A stretch of DNA of 64,000 nt, from the NCBI RefSeq assembly GCF_900156725.1, contig NZ_FTOI01000011.1:39311-103310 (forward strand), written 5' to 3'. This document shows, piece by piece, positions 15,888 to 25,900 of the stretch. Below the pieces are notes generated by a model that had not been told where the DNA came from, did no database searches, and worked only from the letters and a program-made list of their open reading frames with translations. A program made the translations under genes and the position numbers. This stretch comes from Kaistella chaponensis. GTDB taxonomy: Bacteria > Bacteroidota > Bacteroidia > Flavobacteriales > Weeksellaceae. Position 1 is the first letter of the stretch. Every line of letters begins with the position of its first letter.

Positions 15888-18734
15888 CTATATTTTTTTA
15901 TAACTGTCAAAGTACATTTTTAAGATTTTTTCGGAATCGGTGACTGCGTTGATACTGTCTGATTCAAAAATACTCGAAACGGGATTTCCGGTCATGGCCG
16001 AAACCGCAATTCGTGATCGCTCGGTCATCGCCATTTCTTGACTGGATTCTTGCGCAGAAATGTTTTTTTTGAGCAGGGCTTTCCAAAGAAAATGGACGGC
16101 TTCCCGAACTCCCAAATCCCATTCCTGACGAGGATCATTGGCGTAAGCATATTTTTTGTCATCGACATCAGGTAATTCACATTTCAGGAGTTCATAAACA
16201 TTGAGTATTCCGGCGCCATAATTTTCGGTGTCCCAAACTGGAGGTTTCGTTGCAGATTCTTTCAAACAAATTCTGAATGCTTCCACCATTTGCCACGGAA
16301 ATTTATATTTCTCTAAAATTTTTTCACGGTACGTGGCTTTCCAAAGTGCTGCAGCCGCTGCAACATGTGGTGCGGCGTAACTGGTTCCGCTTCCATAGAC
16401 CATAATTTCATTATATTTCTCATCCATCGAGGGAACATACACATCTTCGCCGGGTGCAGAAATATCGACTTCAGTTCCGTAACAGCTTCCACGCCATGGT
16501 TTTTGATTGGGATTGGTGGCAGAAACAGCTATTGTTCCGGGATATAGCGCAGGTGAAACAACCATTTCCACTTCATTTCCCGAAGCACAAACCCAGATGA
16601 TTCCGTTGTCGTACGCTACTTTTGCAGCTTCTGCAATCATCGGTCGCGGATAAGTTCCCATGCACATAAACATCACATCAGCATTGGTATGCACCGCTTG
16701 ATTCACGGCATCAACGATATTTTTTCCTCTGTTGATCAGGACTACAGATTCTGAGATGCGATACGGAATAATATTTACTAAAGTGTTTTTCTTTTCATCG
16801 CATAAAAGTCCGTAATTTCCATCGCTTTTAAAGACCGCACTCATGTCACCACCAGTTATAATACTTGCTGTTCTGGTACCGTGTCCCGGATGTTTCAGAA
16901 AACCTGTTCTCATGTCATCGCGTGCATCAGAACCATCGACGAAATCTTCGTCACAGTCAAAATTAAATCTTCCTTTCACCTTTGCATGATCGGTATAACC
17001 GGTATCGAGTTGAACCAGATTTATTTTTTTAAGATTTTCAATGATGGTATTGATTTCCAAATCAAGCGCTTTTTCGTCGTGATCATGAACCGAATTTTTT
17101 TCTTTTACGATGGACATCAGCAATGAATGGACACCGTTTTCTGTGCTTTTTTCTGTTGGTAAACCTACCGCGGATCTGTTCCAAAGACGTTGATTGAGTA
17201 CATCGGAATCATCGATTTTAAAATAAGTAGAGGCGCTCCATTTTGTTTTAAAGTCATCTTGTCTTCCTGCGGCGTTGCTGGTTTTCATATTTTCCAACAT
17301 GTCGGATTCTGTGAGTTGATTGTGGGATTTGCTTTTTTTGAGGAGATCGGTTTCCATTTCCAGATCAGGAGTCGCGGTTTTGATTTGGGGTAAAGCTTCT
17401 AGTTTCGCCGCAAGTTCCCAAGGATTTTCGCTGGTTCGTAAGGTGATATACTGTATGATTTTTTGCGAAGGAATGGTAGAAAGAGGAAACAAAGGTTCTG
17501 AACTGATTGCGGTTGGAACAAGTTTTTTATAGTTTTCTTTCCAATCTTCTTGCATCGTCAGAATATTCGAAAGTTCTATTTCAAAATGCAGAATGGGAAC
17601 ATTGTCTTTTGTGGAATTATTCTGAATCATATTCACTGCTTGATTTAAAACCGATTCTTTGGAATTTTTCATTTCGTTTATTGGTTTTTCTTTATTGAAT
17701 TCTGAGGAGGTATTTTGAATTTTTTCTGACTGCTCTTTGCCGAGAATTGTATTTTTCAAGGAGGTCATCTCCTCGGATAATTTTATATTTCTGATGCAGC
17801 GAATGAGGGAACTAACGCGGATGCCTTCATTTCCGAGCCAATCGATCGTTTCATCGGCGTCGCCTTCTTTATATACACCGCCATCTTTTCGTAACCACTG
17901 TCCTTGCGGATTTTTATTGGGAATGCTGCTGTGATGCAGTGCAACAACTTCACCAGTTCCTAAACCGATCACCACAGCTCCTGATGAGCCAGGAAGCGTG
18001 TCGGATTCATAAATTAAAAAATCATCTTTCAGCGTTAACATTCGGATGTCCTTCATGACGGTTTTTTTGTAATCCCCTTTTGGATGTTGAATGACCACAC
18101 AATTTTCACCTTCAATTATTTTTCCCAAAGTTTCATCCAAAATGGTACACGGAATATCACTAATGTTTTTACCTTCTTTCGCCTTATCGGAAACGGCGAC
18201 AATTGTAAAATCTAAACCGCTGTTGGGGTTGCCTGCATCTGGTTCGTAAGAAGAAGTCATGAATAATTTTTCGGGCACAAAACCGAAAGTTTGCACTTTT
18301 TTAGTTTCATTGTTTTCGTCGAGTTCGTAGTAGAACTGAACCATGGAGTTTTTGGCTGTTTCCGCATCGGGAAAAACGTGATTGTTGGTAATTAGAATTC
18401 CAGGTGCTACTAAAAAACCTGTTCCATAACCCGAATTTCCGTAGCGCGTTTTTATGGTAATTCTTCCAACAGATTCCGAAATTTTTAGAATTTTATAGAG
18501 GATATTGATATCCTGAAAATTTGGCACCCCATTAATTCGCTCTAAAGCAGCTGAAATAGGCATGTTTTCCCGTGCAATTCTCTTCGAAAGTTTATCACTG
18601 TCTGTTTGAATATCGGTAAGAGTGGCTTCACCCATACGATTTTCATGGATTCCTTTCTTTATACTGTCGATTTTTTCGGTTGCCTGCTGAAAACGCTCGT
18701 AGGCAAGATCATTAATAAATTTTTGGGATGACAT
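15888..18734 (-). CDS. Dual serine protease: trypsin-like plus subtilisin-like domains
   Basis: This 948-residue protein has two complete protease domains. A trypsin-like domain (about residues 85-310) has H119 in TNNHVF, D175 in GLDFTIVA and S251 in PGSSGAV. A subtilase domain (about 570-800) has D577 in VQLDTGYTDH, H618 in HPGHGTRT, oxyanion N720 in CASGNE and S785 in GSGTSYAAPHVAAA. The segment about 380-460 resembles a propeptide or inhibitor-like linker. The start of the protein is helical and has no signal peptide, so it is probably cytoplasmic. It is co-transcribed with the M19-like gene, 2 bp apart. Two different protease folds in one chain are unusual. An effector or defence role is possible but unproven. 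Confidence 0.85.
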   Translation of the reverse strand: MSSQKFINDLAYERFQQATEKIDSIKKGIHENRMGEATLTDIQTDSDKLSKRIARENMPISAALERINGVPNFQDINILYKILKISESVGRITIKTRYGNSGYGTGFLVAPGILITNNHVFPDAETAKNSMVQFYYELDENNETKKVQTFGFVPEKLFMTSSYEPDAGNPNSGLDFTIVAVSDKAKEGKNISDIPCTILDETLGKIIEGENCVVIQHPKGDYKKTVMKDIRMLTLKDDFLIYESDTLPGSSGAVVIGLGTGEVVALHHSSIPNKNPQGQWLRKDGGVYKEGDADETIDWLGNEGIRVSSLIRCIRNIKLSEEMTSLKNTILGKEQSEKIQNTSSEFNKEKPINEMKNSKESVLNQAVNMIQNNSTKDNVPILHFEIELSNILTMQEDWKENYKKLVPTAISSEPLFPLSTIPSQKIIQYITLRTSENPWELAAKLEALPQIKTATPDLEMETDLLKKSKSHNQLTESDMLENMKTSNAAGRQDDFKTKWSASTYFKIDDSDVLNQRLWNRSAVGLPTEKSTENGVHSLLMSIVKEKNSVHDHDEKALDLEINTIIENLKKINLVQLDTGYTDHAKVKGRFNFDCDEDFVDGSDARDDMRTGFLKHPGHGTRTASIITGGDMSAVFKSDGNYGLLCDEKKNTLVNIIPYRISESVVLINRGKNIVDAVNQAVHTNADVMFMCMGTYPRPMIAEAAKVAYDNGIIWVCASGNEVEMVVSPALYPGTIAVSATNPNQKPWRGSCYGTEVDISAPGEDVYVPSMDEKYNEIMVYGSGTSYAAPHVAAAAALWKATYREKILEKYKFPWQMVEAFRICLKESATKPPVWDTENYGAGILNVYELLKCELPDVDDKKYAYANDPRQEWDLGVREAVHFLWKALLKKNISAQESSQEMAMTERSRIAVSAMTGNPVSSIFESDSINAVTDSEKILKMYFDSYKKI

Positions 18735-19017
18735 TTTTCGGTAATTTTAGTTTTATTAATATTAAAGAGAAACGTATAAATTGAATATTGTAGAACAAAC
18801 TATTTTTAAAATTTCACCTCAATCAGCTTTAGCGTTTCAGCTGATTCTTTCTTCTGTGACGGGATTTTTAATACATTATAAAAAATAATTATAAATTAAC
18901 ATTTCCTTAAAAAGTCGTTTAATACATTGAAATGAAGTGTTTTACCTTTTTGTACTATCAAAATTACAATAAAAATAGCTATGTTGGTCATAACAAATTA
19001 ATAAACAGTGTTTTCCC

Positions 19018-19053
19018 CCATTAAAAAGGGTGTTTTAACCCTTTTTTAATGGT
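19018..19053 (+). promoter_or_regulatory. AAAAAGGGTGTTTTAACCC hairpin upstream of the SPFH gene
   Basis: CCATTAAAAAGGG pairs with CCCTTTTTTAATGG, and the 19-base core at 19023-19041 recurs at 33659-33677. It sits about 30 bp before a TATCTTTA -7-like element (19071-19078) for the gene at 19129. It could be an operator or a terminator. The rest of the 18735-19128 gap is AT-rich, and I see no gene in it. Confidence 0.5.
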
Positions 19054-19128
19054 GATGTTAATTTTTTAATTATCTTTATGAAATATCAGCAAAAAAATTG
19101 CTGAAGAATTAAATATTAAAATTGAATC

Positions 19129-20022
19129 ATGGCATTTTTAGGAGTTTTAGTCTTTTTCGGACTTATCGTTTTATTCGCATCCTTCTTCACTGTGAAGCAG
19201 GCAACGGCAGCAATTGTAGAGCGTTTAGGGAAATTTCACGTGGTACGTCAATCAGGATTGCATTTGAAAATTCCCTTTATCGATCAAGTTTCTAAACGGA
19301 TGAATCTGAGAATTCAGCAGTTAGATGTGATCATCGACACCAAAACTTTAGACAATGTTTTTGTGCGGATGAAAGTTTCTGTTCAGTATCAGGTGATTTT
19401 TTCTCAGGTTGCCGATTCCTTTTACCGTCTGGAAAACCCAGAGAATCAAATCACTTCTTATGTTTTTGATGTGGTCCGTGCGGAAGTTCCTAAGTTGAAA
19501 CTGGATGATGTTTTCGTAAGAAAGGATGATGTGGCAATTGCCGTAAAACGTGAACTTCAGGAAGCGATGCAAAGTTATGGGTATGACATCATCAAAGCAT
19601 TGGTAACCGACATCGATCCTGATGAGCAAGTAAAACATGCGATGAATAGAATTAATGCCGCAGAAAGGGAAAAAACTGCAGCAGAATATGAATCGGAAGC
19701 ACAAAAAATTAGAATTGTTGCAGTAGCAAAGGCAGAAGCAGAATCCAAAAAATTACAAGGACAAGGTATTGCAGATCAGCGACGAGAAATCGCGGCTGGT
19801 TTAGTAGAATCTGTAAAAATGCTGAATGAAGCCAATATCAATGCGCAGGAAGCTTCGGCTTTGATCGTGGTGACGCAGCATTATGATACGCTTCAAGCGA
19901 TTGGTTCTAGCAATAAGAGCAGTTTGGTTTTATTACCAAATTCTCCCAATGCAGCCAATACGATGTTGAATGATTTAATGGTTTCTATGGCCGCGACACA
20001 GAAAATGGATGATGTGAAGTAA
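19129..20022 (+). CDS. SPFH/band-7 (stomatin-like) membrane protein
   Basis: This 297-residue protein has an N-terminal membrane helix (about residues 2-20, FLGVLVFFGLIVLFASF). A band-7/SPFH domain follows (about 24-195, with AIVERLGKFHVVRQSGLHL and YVFDVVRAEVPKLKLDDVF), then a long alanine/glutamate-rich coiled coil (about 190-250). This is the QmcA/HflC/stomatin architecture. Such proteins form large ring assemblies in lipid microdomains and often modulate membrane proteases. No nfeD or FtsH gene is adjacent here. A terminator follows. The call is firm and the specific role is open. Confidence 0.9.
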   Translation: MAFLGVLVFFGLIVLFASFFTVKQATAAIVERLGKFHVVRQSGLHLKIPFIDQVSKRMNLRIQQLDVIIDTKTLDNVFVRMKVSVQYQVIFSQVADSFYRLENPENQITSYVFDVVRAEVPKLKLDDVFVRKDDVAIAVKRELQEAMQSYGYDIIKALVTDIDPDEQVKHAMNRINAAEREKTAAEYESEAQKIRIVAVAKAEAESKKLQGQGIADQRREIAAGLVESVKMLNEANINAQEASALIVVTQHYDTLQAIGSSNKSSLVLLPNSPNAANTMLNDLMVSMAATQKMDDVK

Positions 20023-20043
20023 GTCATCTGAATTTTATAAAAT

Positions 20044-20076
20044 GAAAACCAACCTGAGAAAGTTGGTTTTTTTTTT
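20044..20076 (+). terminator. Intrinsic terminator of the SPFH gene
   Basis: AAAACCAAC pairs with GTTGGTTTT around CTGAGAAA, followed by a long T run. Confidence 0.9.
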
Positions 20077-20117
20077 AACTATTTTTTTAATTTACTTTTT
20101 TAAATGTTAAATAATCT

Positions 20118-20125
20118 TAAATTTG
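20118..20125 (+). promoter_or_regulatory. -7 promoter element for the lipoprotein gene
   Basis: TAAATTTG fits TAnnTTTG and ends 22 bp before the ATG at 20147. The in-frame TTG at 20123 lies inside this element, so it is not the start codon. Confidence 0.65.
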
Positions 20126-20146
20126 AAAAAATTAAAAAAATTTACG

Positions 20147-20821
20147 ATGAGTAAAACTACTATTTTGGGGCTTCTCGCAATGTTTGCGGTATTAGTTTCC
20201 TGCCAAGTAAATGTTCCAATGAACGCGGAATATTTAAATAAACCTTCCAAGGTTGGAATTTTTGTCAATGTAAATGATCCGAAAAAACATAGAGAAGGAT
20301 CTCAAGGTTTATTGGATTTGGCAGTAACTTCCGGCGATAAATATCAACCCTTGTTGGATCTGGCAAAGGAAAAAATTGTTTTTAAAAATGATTTAACTGC
20401 TATTTATTCTGAGGCTTTAAAGGCGAAAGGAAAGGAAGTAATTATTATCGACGAAATTTTTGATCCTAAAACCGCAACTAAATTTAAAGGTGATAAAGCA
20501 GAAGGTAAAAAATACGCTTACTACGATTTGAGAAATTTAAAAGAAAAATACGGAGTGGATGATGTTATTTTCGTGAATGTAAATTGGGGCGTGATGATCA
20601 GTTATTACAGCATGATTGAAACCGGAAGAGGAGGTTATATTTATCTGGATAATAATGTGTTGAACACAGCGGACAATACGTTGTATTTTGCTCAAAACAA
20701 TGTGAAAATGGAAATCATCAAAGGGAAATGGAATACGCCACCAAACTATGATAATGCAATCGGAAAAATTACGGAAGCGGTAAATAAAGCCTTGGATGCA
20801 GAAAAAAATATTTTCAAATAA
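20147..20821 (+). CDS. Lipoprotein, GNA1162/DUF799-like
   Basis: The ATG at 20147 gives a 224-residue precursor. Its N-terminal signal (TTILGLLAMFAVLVSC) ends in a lipobox (LVSC, Cys at about residue 19), so it is an exported lipoprotein. The mature part starts with an Asn/Pro stretch, then KPSKVGIFVNVNDPKKHREG, and has a mixed alpha/beta fold with IYLDNNVLNTADNTLYFA near the C-terminus. It resembles the GNA1162/DUF799 lipoproteins, whose fold is related to CsgG and TolB nucleotide-free modules. This match is from memory of the pattern and is moderate. A single-gene transcript is bounded by a promoter and a terminator. Confidence 0.75.
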   Translation: MSKTTILGLLAMFAVLVSCQVNVPMNAEYLNKPSKVGIFVNVNDPKKHREGSQGLLDLAVTSGDKYQPLLDLAKEKIVFKNDLTAIYSEALKAKGKEVIIIDEIFDPKTATKFKGDKAEGKKYAYYDLRNLKEKYGVDDVIFVNVNWGVMISYYSMIETGRGGYIYLDNNVLNTADNTLYFAQNNVKMEIIKGKWNTPPNYDNAIGKITEAVNKALDAEKNIFK

Positions 20822-20838
20822 TCAATTTGAAACACAGC

Positions 20839-20866
20839 AAAGCCCGAGTAATTTCGGGCTTTTTTT
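20839..20866 (+). terminator. Intrinsic terminator of the lipoprotein gene
   Basis: AAAGCCCGA pairs with TCGGGCTTT, followed by T residues. It overlaps the last codons of the convergent DUF962 gene and can serve both strands. Confidence 0.88.
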
Positions 20867-21176
20867 ATGCTTTAAACTTCTGTTTTCCAATTAGTAATTC
20901 AAAAAACATTTTGAAATCGGACAGTAAACTCCAAAGAGGATATTTAAAAGTTGCAGGTCGATTTTTCTCGAAAACGGCGTGACTGAACCATGCAAAACCA
21001 TAGCCGAAGATCGGAATGTACCAAAGAAATCTTTCTTTCCCGGATTGAATGACGTAAATGATGACGATAAAAATTAAAAGCGTTCCAATAAAATGGAAAA
21101 CCCGTGTTCCTAATCGTCGGTGTTCACTCAGATAAAATGGATAAAATTCTTTGAACGTTTTTATGCGGTCTGACAT
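20865..21176 (-). CDS. DUF962/Mpo1-like membrane protein
   Basis: This 103-residue protein has the DUF962 signature FYLSEHRRLGTRVFHFIGT at the N-terminus. Two hydrophobic segments follow (about residues 30-45 and 52-62), then GYGFAWFSHAVFEKNRPATF. The family includes yeast Mpo1, an Fe(II) dioxygenase that acts on phytosphingosine-derived 2-hydroxy fatty acids. The histidines of SEHRR, HFIG and FSHAVFEKNRP are kept here. It ends 6 bp before the stop-side of the permease gene on the same strand and is probably in its transcript. Confidence 0.88.
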   Translation of the reverse strand: MSDRIKTFKEFYPFYLSEHRRLGTRVFHFIGTLLIFIVIIYVIQSGKERFLWYIPIFGYGFAWFSHAVFEKNRPATFKYPLWSLLSDFKMFFELLIGKQKFKA

Positions 21177-21182
21177 TTTTTT

Positions 21183-22871
21183 TTACTTTAAGTCTGCGGT
21201 AGAATTTTTGCGAAGTTTACTGTTTTTGAATCCGTAGGAGAAATAAATAACCAATCCGATTGCAAACCAAACTAAGAACCAAAACCAGTTGTTGTGGCTC
21301 ATTCCCGTAAGAAGATACAGGCACGAACTTAAACCCATTAACGGAATTAAAGAAAGGTTTTTTACAAAAGCTAAAACACAAAGTCCTAGATTAATCACAA
21401 TAAAAAAGAACATCGAAATACGGAATTCGCCTGCAGTTTCATGATCCCAATTCATCAAGGTGTGAAAAAACTCAGGTTGCCACCAGTAAAAGAATAGAAG
21501 TCCGCCCAAGAAAATAACGGGAAAAATAATTTTGGCATTGATGTATGGCAAATGAAATCTGCCTTTCAGTTTTTCTTTCGATGGAAGCAAGAGCACACCA
21601 CCACAAACCAAGACAAACGCGAAAATAGTTCCGATGCTTGTAAAATCTAAAATAAATGATTTATCGGTGAACAAAATTGGTACACCGACCACGATTCCTG
21701 TGAGAATTGTCGCGAATGCGGGAGTTTTATGTTTGGGATGAATTTCCATGAATTTCTTTGGCATCAAACCATCGCGGCTCATCGCATACCAAATTCTCGG
21801 TTGTCCCATTTGGAAGACAAGTAAAACCGTTGTAATGGCAATAATAGCACCCAATGAAACAACCAATTCCATCCAGGCAATATTGGCATTAGACTTTTCA
21901 AAGATAAAAGCAAGCGGATCACCAATTCCTTCGAATTTTCTGTAATCGACCATTCCAGTTAGAACCAAGGTCAAAATAATGTAAATTATTGTACATAAAA
22001 CGAGGGAAATAATCATTCCACGCGGAAGATTTTTCTGAGGATTTTTAGTTTCTTCAGAGAGTACACTTAATGCATCAAAACCAATATAGGCAAAGAAAAC
22101 GCCAGAAACAGCACTCATCACACCTGCAAAACCATTCGGCATGAAAGAGGGAGTGTGCGTAACCGTACTTACAGGAAACCAGTTGTCGGTATTGATAAAT
22201 GCAATTCCCATCGCAATCACCATTAAAATGATAAACAGTTTTAAAATAACAAAAAGATTATTTAAATTCTTTGATTCTTTAATCCCAACATAAACCAACC
22301 AAGTTATTAAACCATTAATAACCAAAGCAGGAATATCTAAAATGATTTTTAAATTTCCCACAAGTGGAGCAGTTTTCCAAGCATTAATTAATTCTAAATT
22401 TTGAGAACCACCAAAGAAAGCTTTTTTCGCTTCAGGATAACTGCAGGTTAGAAACTCGGGAATATGTACCCCAATTCGACCCATAAAGCTTGTAAAATAG
22501 TCGCTCCAGGAAAATGCAACATATATATTTCCGAAGGAGTATTCCATAATTAAAGCCCAACCAATAATCCAGGCAATCAATTCACCAAAACTTGCATAGG
22601 CATACGTATATGCGGAACCAGCGGTTGGAATTCTACTTGCAAATTCTGCATAACATAATGCGGTAAAACCACATGCAACACCACAAATTACGTATAAAAC
22701 AATTACACCAGGACCACCCCGAAAAACGGCTTCACCGAGACTGCTAAAACTTCCTGCACCAATGATTGCGGCAATACCAAAAAATACGATATCCCAAACG
22801 CCTAAAACACGTAATAAACCGGAAGGATGATCATCTGCACTGTAGTTTTTTCTTCTGAAAAGCTGATTCAT
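21183..22871 (-). CDS. APC-superfamily amino acid permease
   Basis: This 562-residue integral membrane transporter is of the amino acid-polyamine-organocation type and resembles the cationic amino acid transporter subfamily. The first helix carries the family loop GAGSFSSLGEAVFRGGPG near residue 38. FAYIGFDALSVLSEETKNP lies in the middle. About 12-14 hydrophobic segments are visible. Substrates are probably amino acids, but the exact one cannot be read. It has its own promoter (TACATTTG at 22890-22897 on the minus strand) and precedes the DUF962 gene by 6 bp. Confidence 0.88.
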   Translation of the reverse strand: MNQLFRRKNYSADDHPSGLLRVLGVWDIVFFGIAAIIGAGSFSSLGEAVFRGGPGVIVLYVICGVACGFTALCYAEFASRIPTAGSAYTYAYASFGELIAWIIGWALIMEYSFGNIYVAFSWSDYFTSFMGRIGVHIPEFLTCSYPEAKKAFFGGSQNLELINAWKTAPLVGNLKIILDIPALVINGLITWLVYVGIKESKNLNNLFVILKLFIILMVIAMGIAFINTDNWFPVSTVTHTPSFMPNGFAGVMSAVSGVFFAYIGFDALSVLSEETKNPQKNLPRGMIISLVLCTIIYIILTLVLTGMVDYRKFEGIGDPLAFIFEKSNANIAWMELVVSLGAIIAITTVLLVFQMGQPRIWYAMSRDGLMPKKFMEIHPKHKTPAFATILTGIVVGVPILFTDKSFILDFTSIGTIFAFVLVCGGVLLLPSKEKLKGRFHLPYINAKIIFPVIFLGGLLFFYWWQPEFFHTLMNWDHETAGEFRISMFFFIVINLGLCVLAFVKNLSLIPLMGLSSCLYLLTGMSHNNWFWFLVWFAIGLVIYFSYGFKNSKLRKNSTADLK

Positions 22872-22889
22872 ATAGGGAAGTTATTTACA

Positions 22890-22897
22890 CAAATGTA
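22890..22897 (-). promoter_or_regulatory. -7 promoter element for the APC permease
   Basis: TACATTTG on the minus strand fits TAnnTTTG and lies about 19 bp before the start at 22871. Confidence 0.55.
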
Positions 22898-22974
22898 AAA
22901 TAAAATTTCAGAAAATTGTTTTTTTTAAATTTTAAATACTAAAACAGGTGAAAAATGGGTTATAAATAATGGCT

Positions 22975-22982
22975 TAAATTTG
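22975..22982 (+). promoter_or_regulatory. -7 promoter element for the T9SS type B protein
   Basis: TAAATTTG fits TAnnTTTG and ends 16 bp before the ATG at 22999. Confidence 0.55.
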
Positions 22983-22998
22983 TTAAAATTTTTAGGGG

Positions 22999-25900
22999 AT
23001 GAGGAATTTCTATGTGTTACTTTTTCTTTTTACTTTTCTGTTGGGTAATTCGCAAACAGTAAATCTTTTCAATCCGGCAGATAACATTTCTTATCCTGCA
23101 CAGCTTTACTTTTGTAGCGGTGAAACATTTAATTTAAAAGTAGATGCAGTCGCCACTTCGACAGGTGATTATGCAATGACCAAAGATTTACCATCGAATT
23201 TTCCGCTTACTGCAGGTGGAACAGCAATTAGTTTTCCCGCCACAGGAACAGATAAATTCAGCACGGCTTTTCCCATCGGTTTTAATTTCAGTTTTTATGG
23301 AAAAAATTATTCCAAAGTAGTTGCGGGAAGCAATGGAAGATTGGTTTTTACCAATGATGCAGAGCTTGATAATTTGAAAGATATCACTACTTACAAAGAC
23401 CGAACTTTCAGCGGAATCACGGGATATAATTCCTATTCTGCACTGCCTTCCAAAGATTACAACAAGGTTTTTAAAAATAATCCAACGCAGGAACTCAATT
23501 TGGCTCAAATCTTTTTTGGTTATACCGATTTAATTCCGAAATCCTCACAAGGTAGTGTTACTTATTTATACAAAAACATTATTGTAGGAGGGGTTAATGC
23601 ACTTTTGGTTTCTTACCAGAATCAGATCCGAAGCAATGGAGTAGGTGGATTTTCGAGTGTTACTTACAACAGTAGTATTTTGCTCCTAGAAAATGGCAAA
23701 ATTATTATTTACGTCAATAACAAACTAGAAGATACCTACAATGCGATTTTAGGAATTCAAAATGATGATGCTTCTAAATTTAAAGTTCCGGTACATAGCA
23801 ATGCCGCGTACAATTATAACAACGGACCCTGGAAAACAGAAGGTGTTGCATGGGTTTTTTCTCCAAATCAAAATTTAACGCCGCAATTTAAATGGTTTCA
23901 AAATTCAACTTTATTAGGTGAAACATCAAATTCTTTATCTGCATTTGCACCCAATGATGGCGATATTTTAAAGGTGGAAGTAACCTATCATGATCCAAGT
24001 GGCGCGCAAATCGGAAATGCAGTTTCTGATCAAGTAACGTTCAAAAAAATTGCGAAACCTGTTATTACGACGAGTGGTGGAAGTGGCTGCGTAAGTGGCG
24101 TTACAATGACGGTTGCCAATGATCCTGATCTAAATTTCAAATGGTTTCGCGTAGGAAATCCCACTGTTCTCGGTACCGCAAATTCTTACTACGCTACCCA
24201 AACGGGAAATTATTTGGTGCAAACTTCCCGAAAAACGGCGCCTGTTTGTTCTGTAGATTCTGATCCTTTCGCGGTTAATTTAAATTCTACAATTCCCCCA
24301 TTTAATGCAAACAATATCACACTCAACTATTGTGATCAAATGGGAGCACCTTCAAAGATTATTAATTTGTACACCTATTATCCGCAAGGTTCCAATTATA
24401 CGCTGAATTTCATGGATGGAGCAACTCTTATTCCTGATCCTGCGAATTTCGTCATGTCCTCAAATTCAGTAAAAACATTGACCGTAAATGCGAATGATCC
24501 CACATCTGGATGTTCCATCAACCAAAATTTTACGATCCGTTTTGATTCCGTTCCCACTGCAATTAATAATTTGGCCAAAAAATATTGTTTTGGAGAAACG
24601 TCTGTAGATATTTCTAAATATCTAACCGATCTTGCAGGTGCCAATTTTGCGATTTTTGATTATCAATATTCGGTAGATGGAATCAATTTCGCTTTAAATT
24701 CAATAATTGATGTCATGCAATATCCAAAAGTTTGGGTGAAAATTTCTCCGAAAAATGGAGCAAACGGTACTTGCAATACGACTTCTACACTGGTCTTTAC
24801 TGAAGATGCAAAAATAATTGCAAATACGCCTACAACGCCATTGGCGCCGCAATGTGCAAGTGCCACACAAACTTTTGATTTGGCCTCATTGATTCCTCAG
24901 ATTAATCCCGATCCTAATGTGACGGTAACTTTCCATAATACTTTGCAAAACGCAGCTGATGGAATTAATCCAGTTCCGTATAATTTTAGAAGCGGCCTCA
25001 ATTACACTACTTTATATATCAGAGTTGTCAGTAACTTAACGGGTTGTGTTTCACCTGATCATCCCTCGATTACGCTTTTGGTGTATCTAAAACCTAAATT
25101 GCTCATCACTGCGATCACCAAAAAAAATTGTCAGGGAAATACTCACTTTAATTTGACTCAAAATTCAGTAAATCTAACCGATGCGCAAAGTCCGATCACT
25201 GTAAATTTAGAATATTATTCTACGACTGGAACGCTTTTAACTCCAAGTCAGATCCTGAATTACGACGCCAATGCTTTTGGTTTGAATCCATATATTAAAC
25301 TGATTTATAACTCCACCTGCGATGATACGATTCCTATTACGCTCAATTATATTCCCAAACCTGCAGCAAGTTCTAATCAAATATTAATCTGCGAAGAAAA
25401 AGTGTATTCGCTCCAAAATTTTCAGAATTCTGTCATTTCAAATCCGTCTCAGTATTCCTTTGTTGATGCGAGTGGAAATGCACTTCCCAATAGTTTTGAT
25501 GTAAGTGTATTACCGAAAACGATCCAGTTTTTTATTAAAGATAATCTCACAGGATGCATTTCCGATGTGCAGTCGGTCACTTTTGTAAAAGGTGGAAATT
25601 CGTCATTATTGAATACCGAAACCGATTATACACTTTGCGATACTGATTTTGACGGAAAAACTGTTTTTAATTTAGATTCTAAAAAAGCAATTTTTACCAA
25701 TGATCCAAATGCGGTTTTTGAGTATTTTAAAGATGCAACTTATACCCAGTCAGTTTCGTTAAATTATACGAATGAAACGGCTTTTGCACAAACGATTTAC
25801 GTGAGGATTACGCTTCCCGGATTTTGTTCCTCTTCCGCAAAAATTCATTTGAAAGTGAATACGCCAAGTAAATCTTCTACATTATTACCTAAATATTTTA

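Noticed and set aside
14095..18734. Calling the protease/M19 pair a defence system outright
   Set aside because: No flanking defence genes, integrase or prophage signs are visible, and the pattern also fits housekeeping peptide turnover, so the role is left open.
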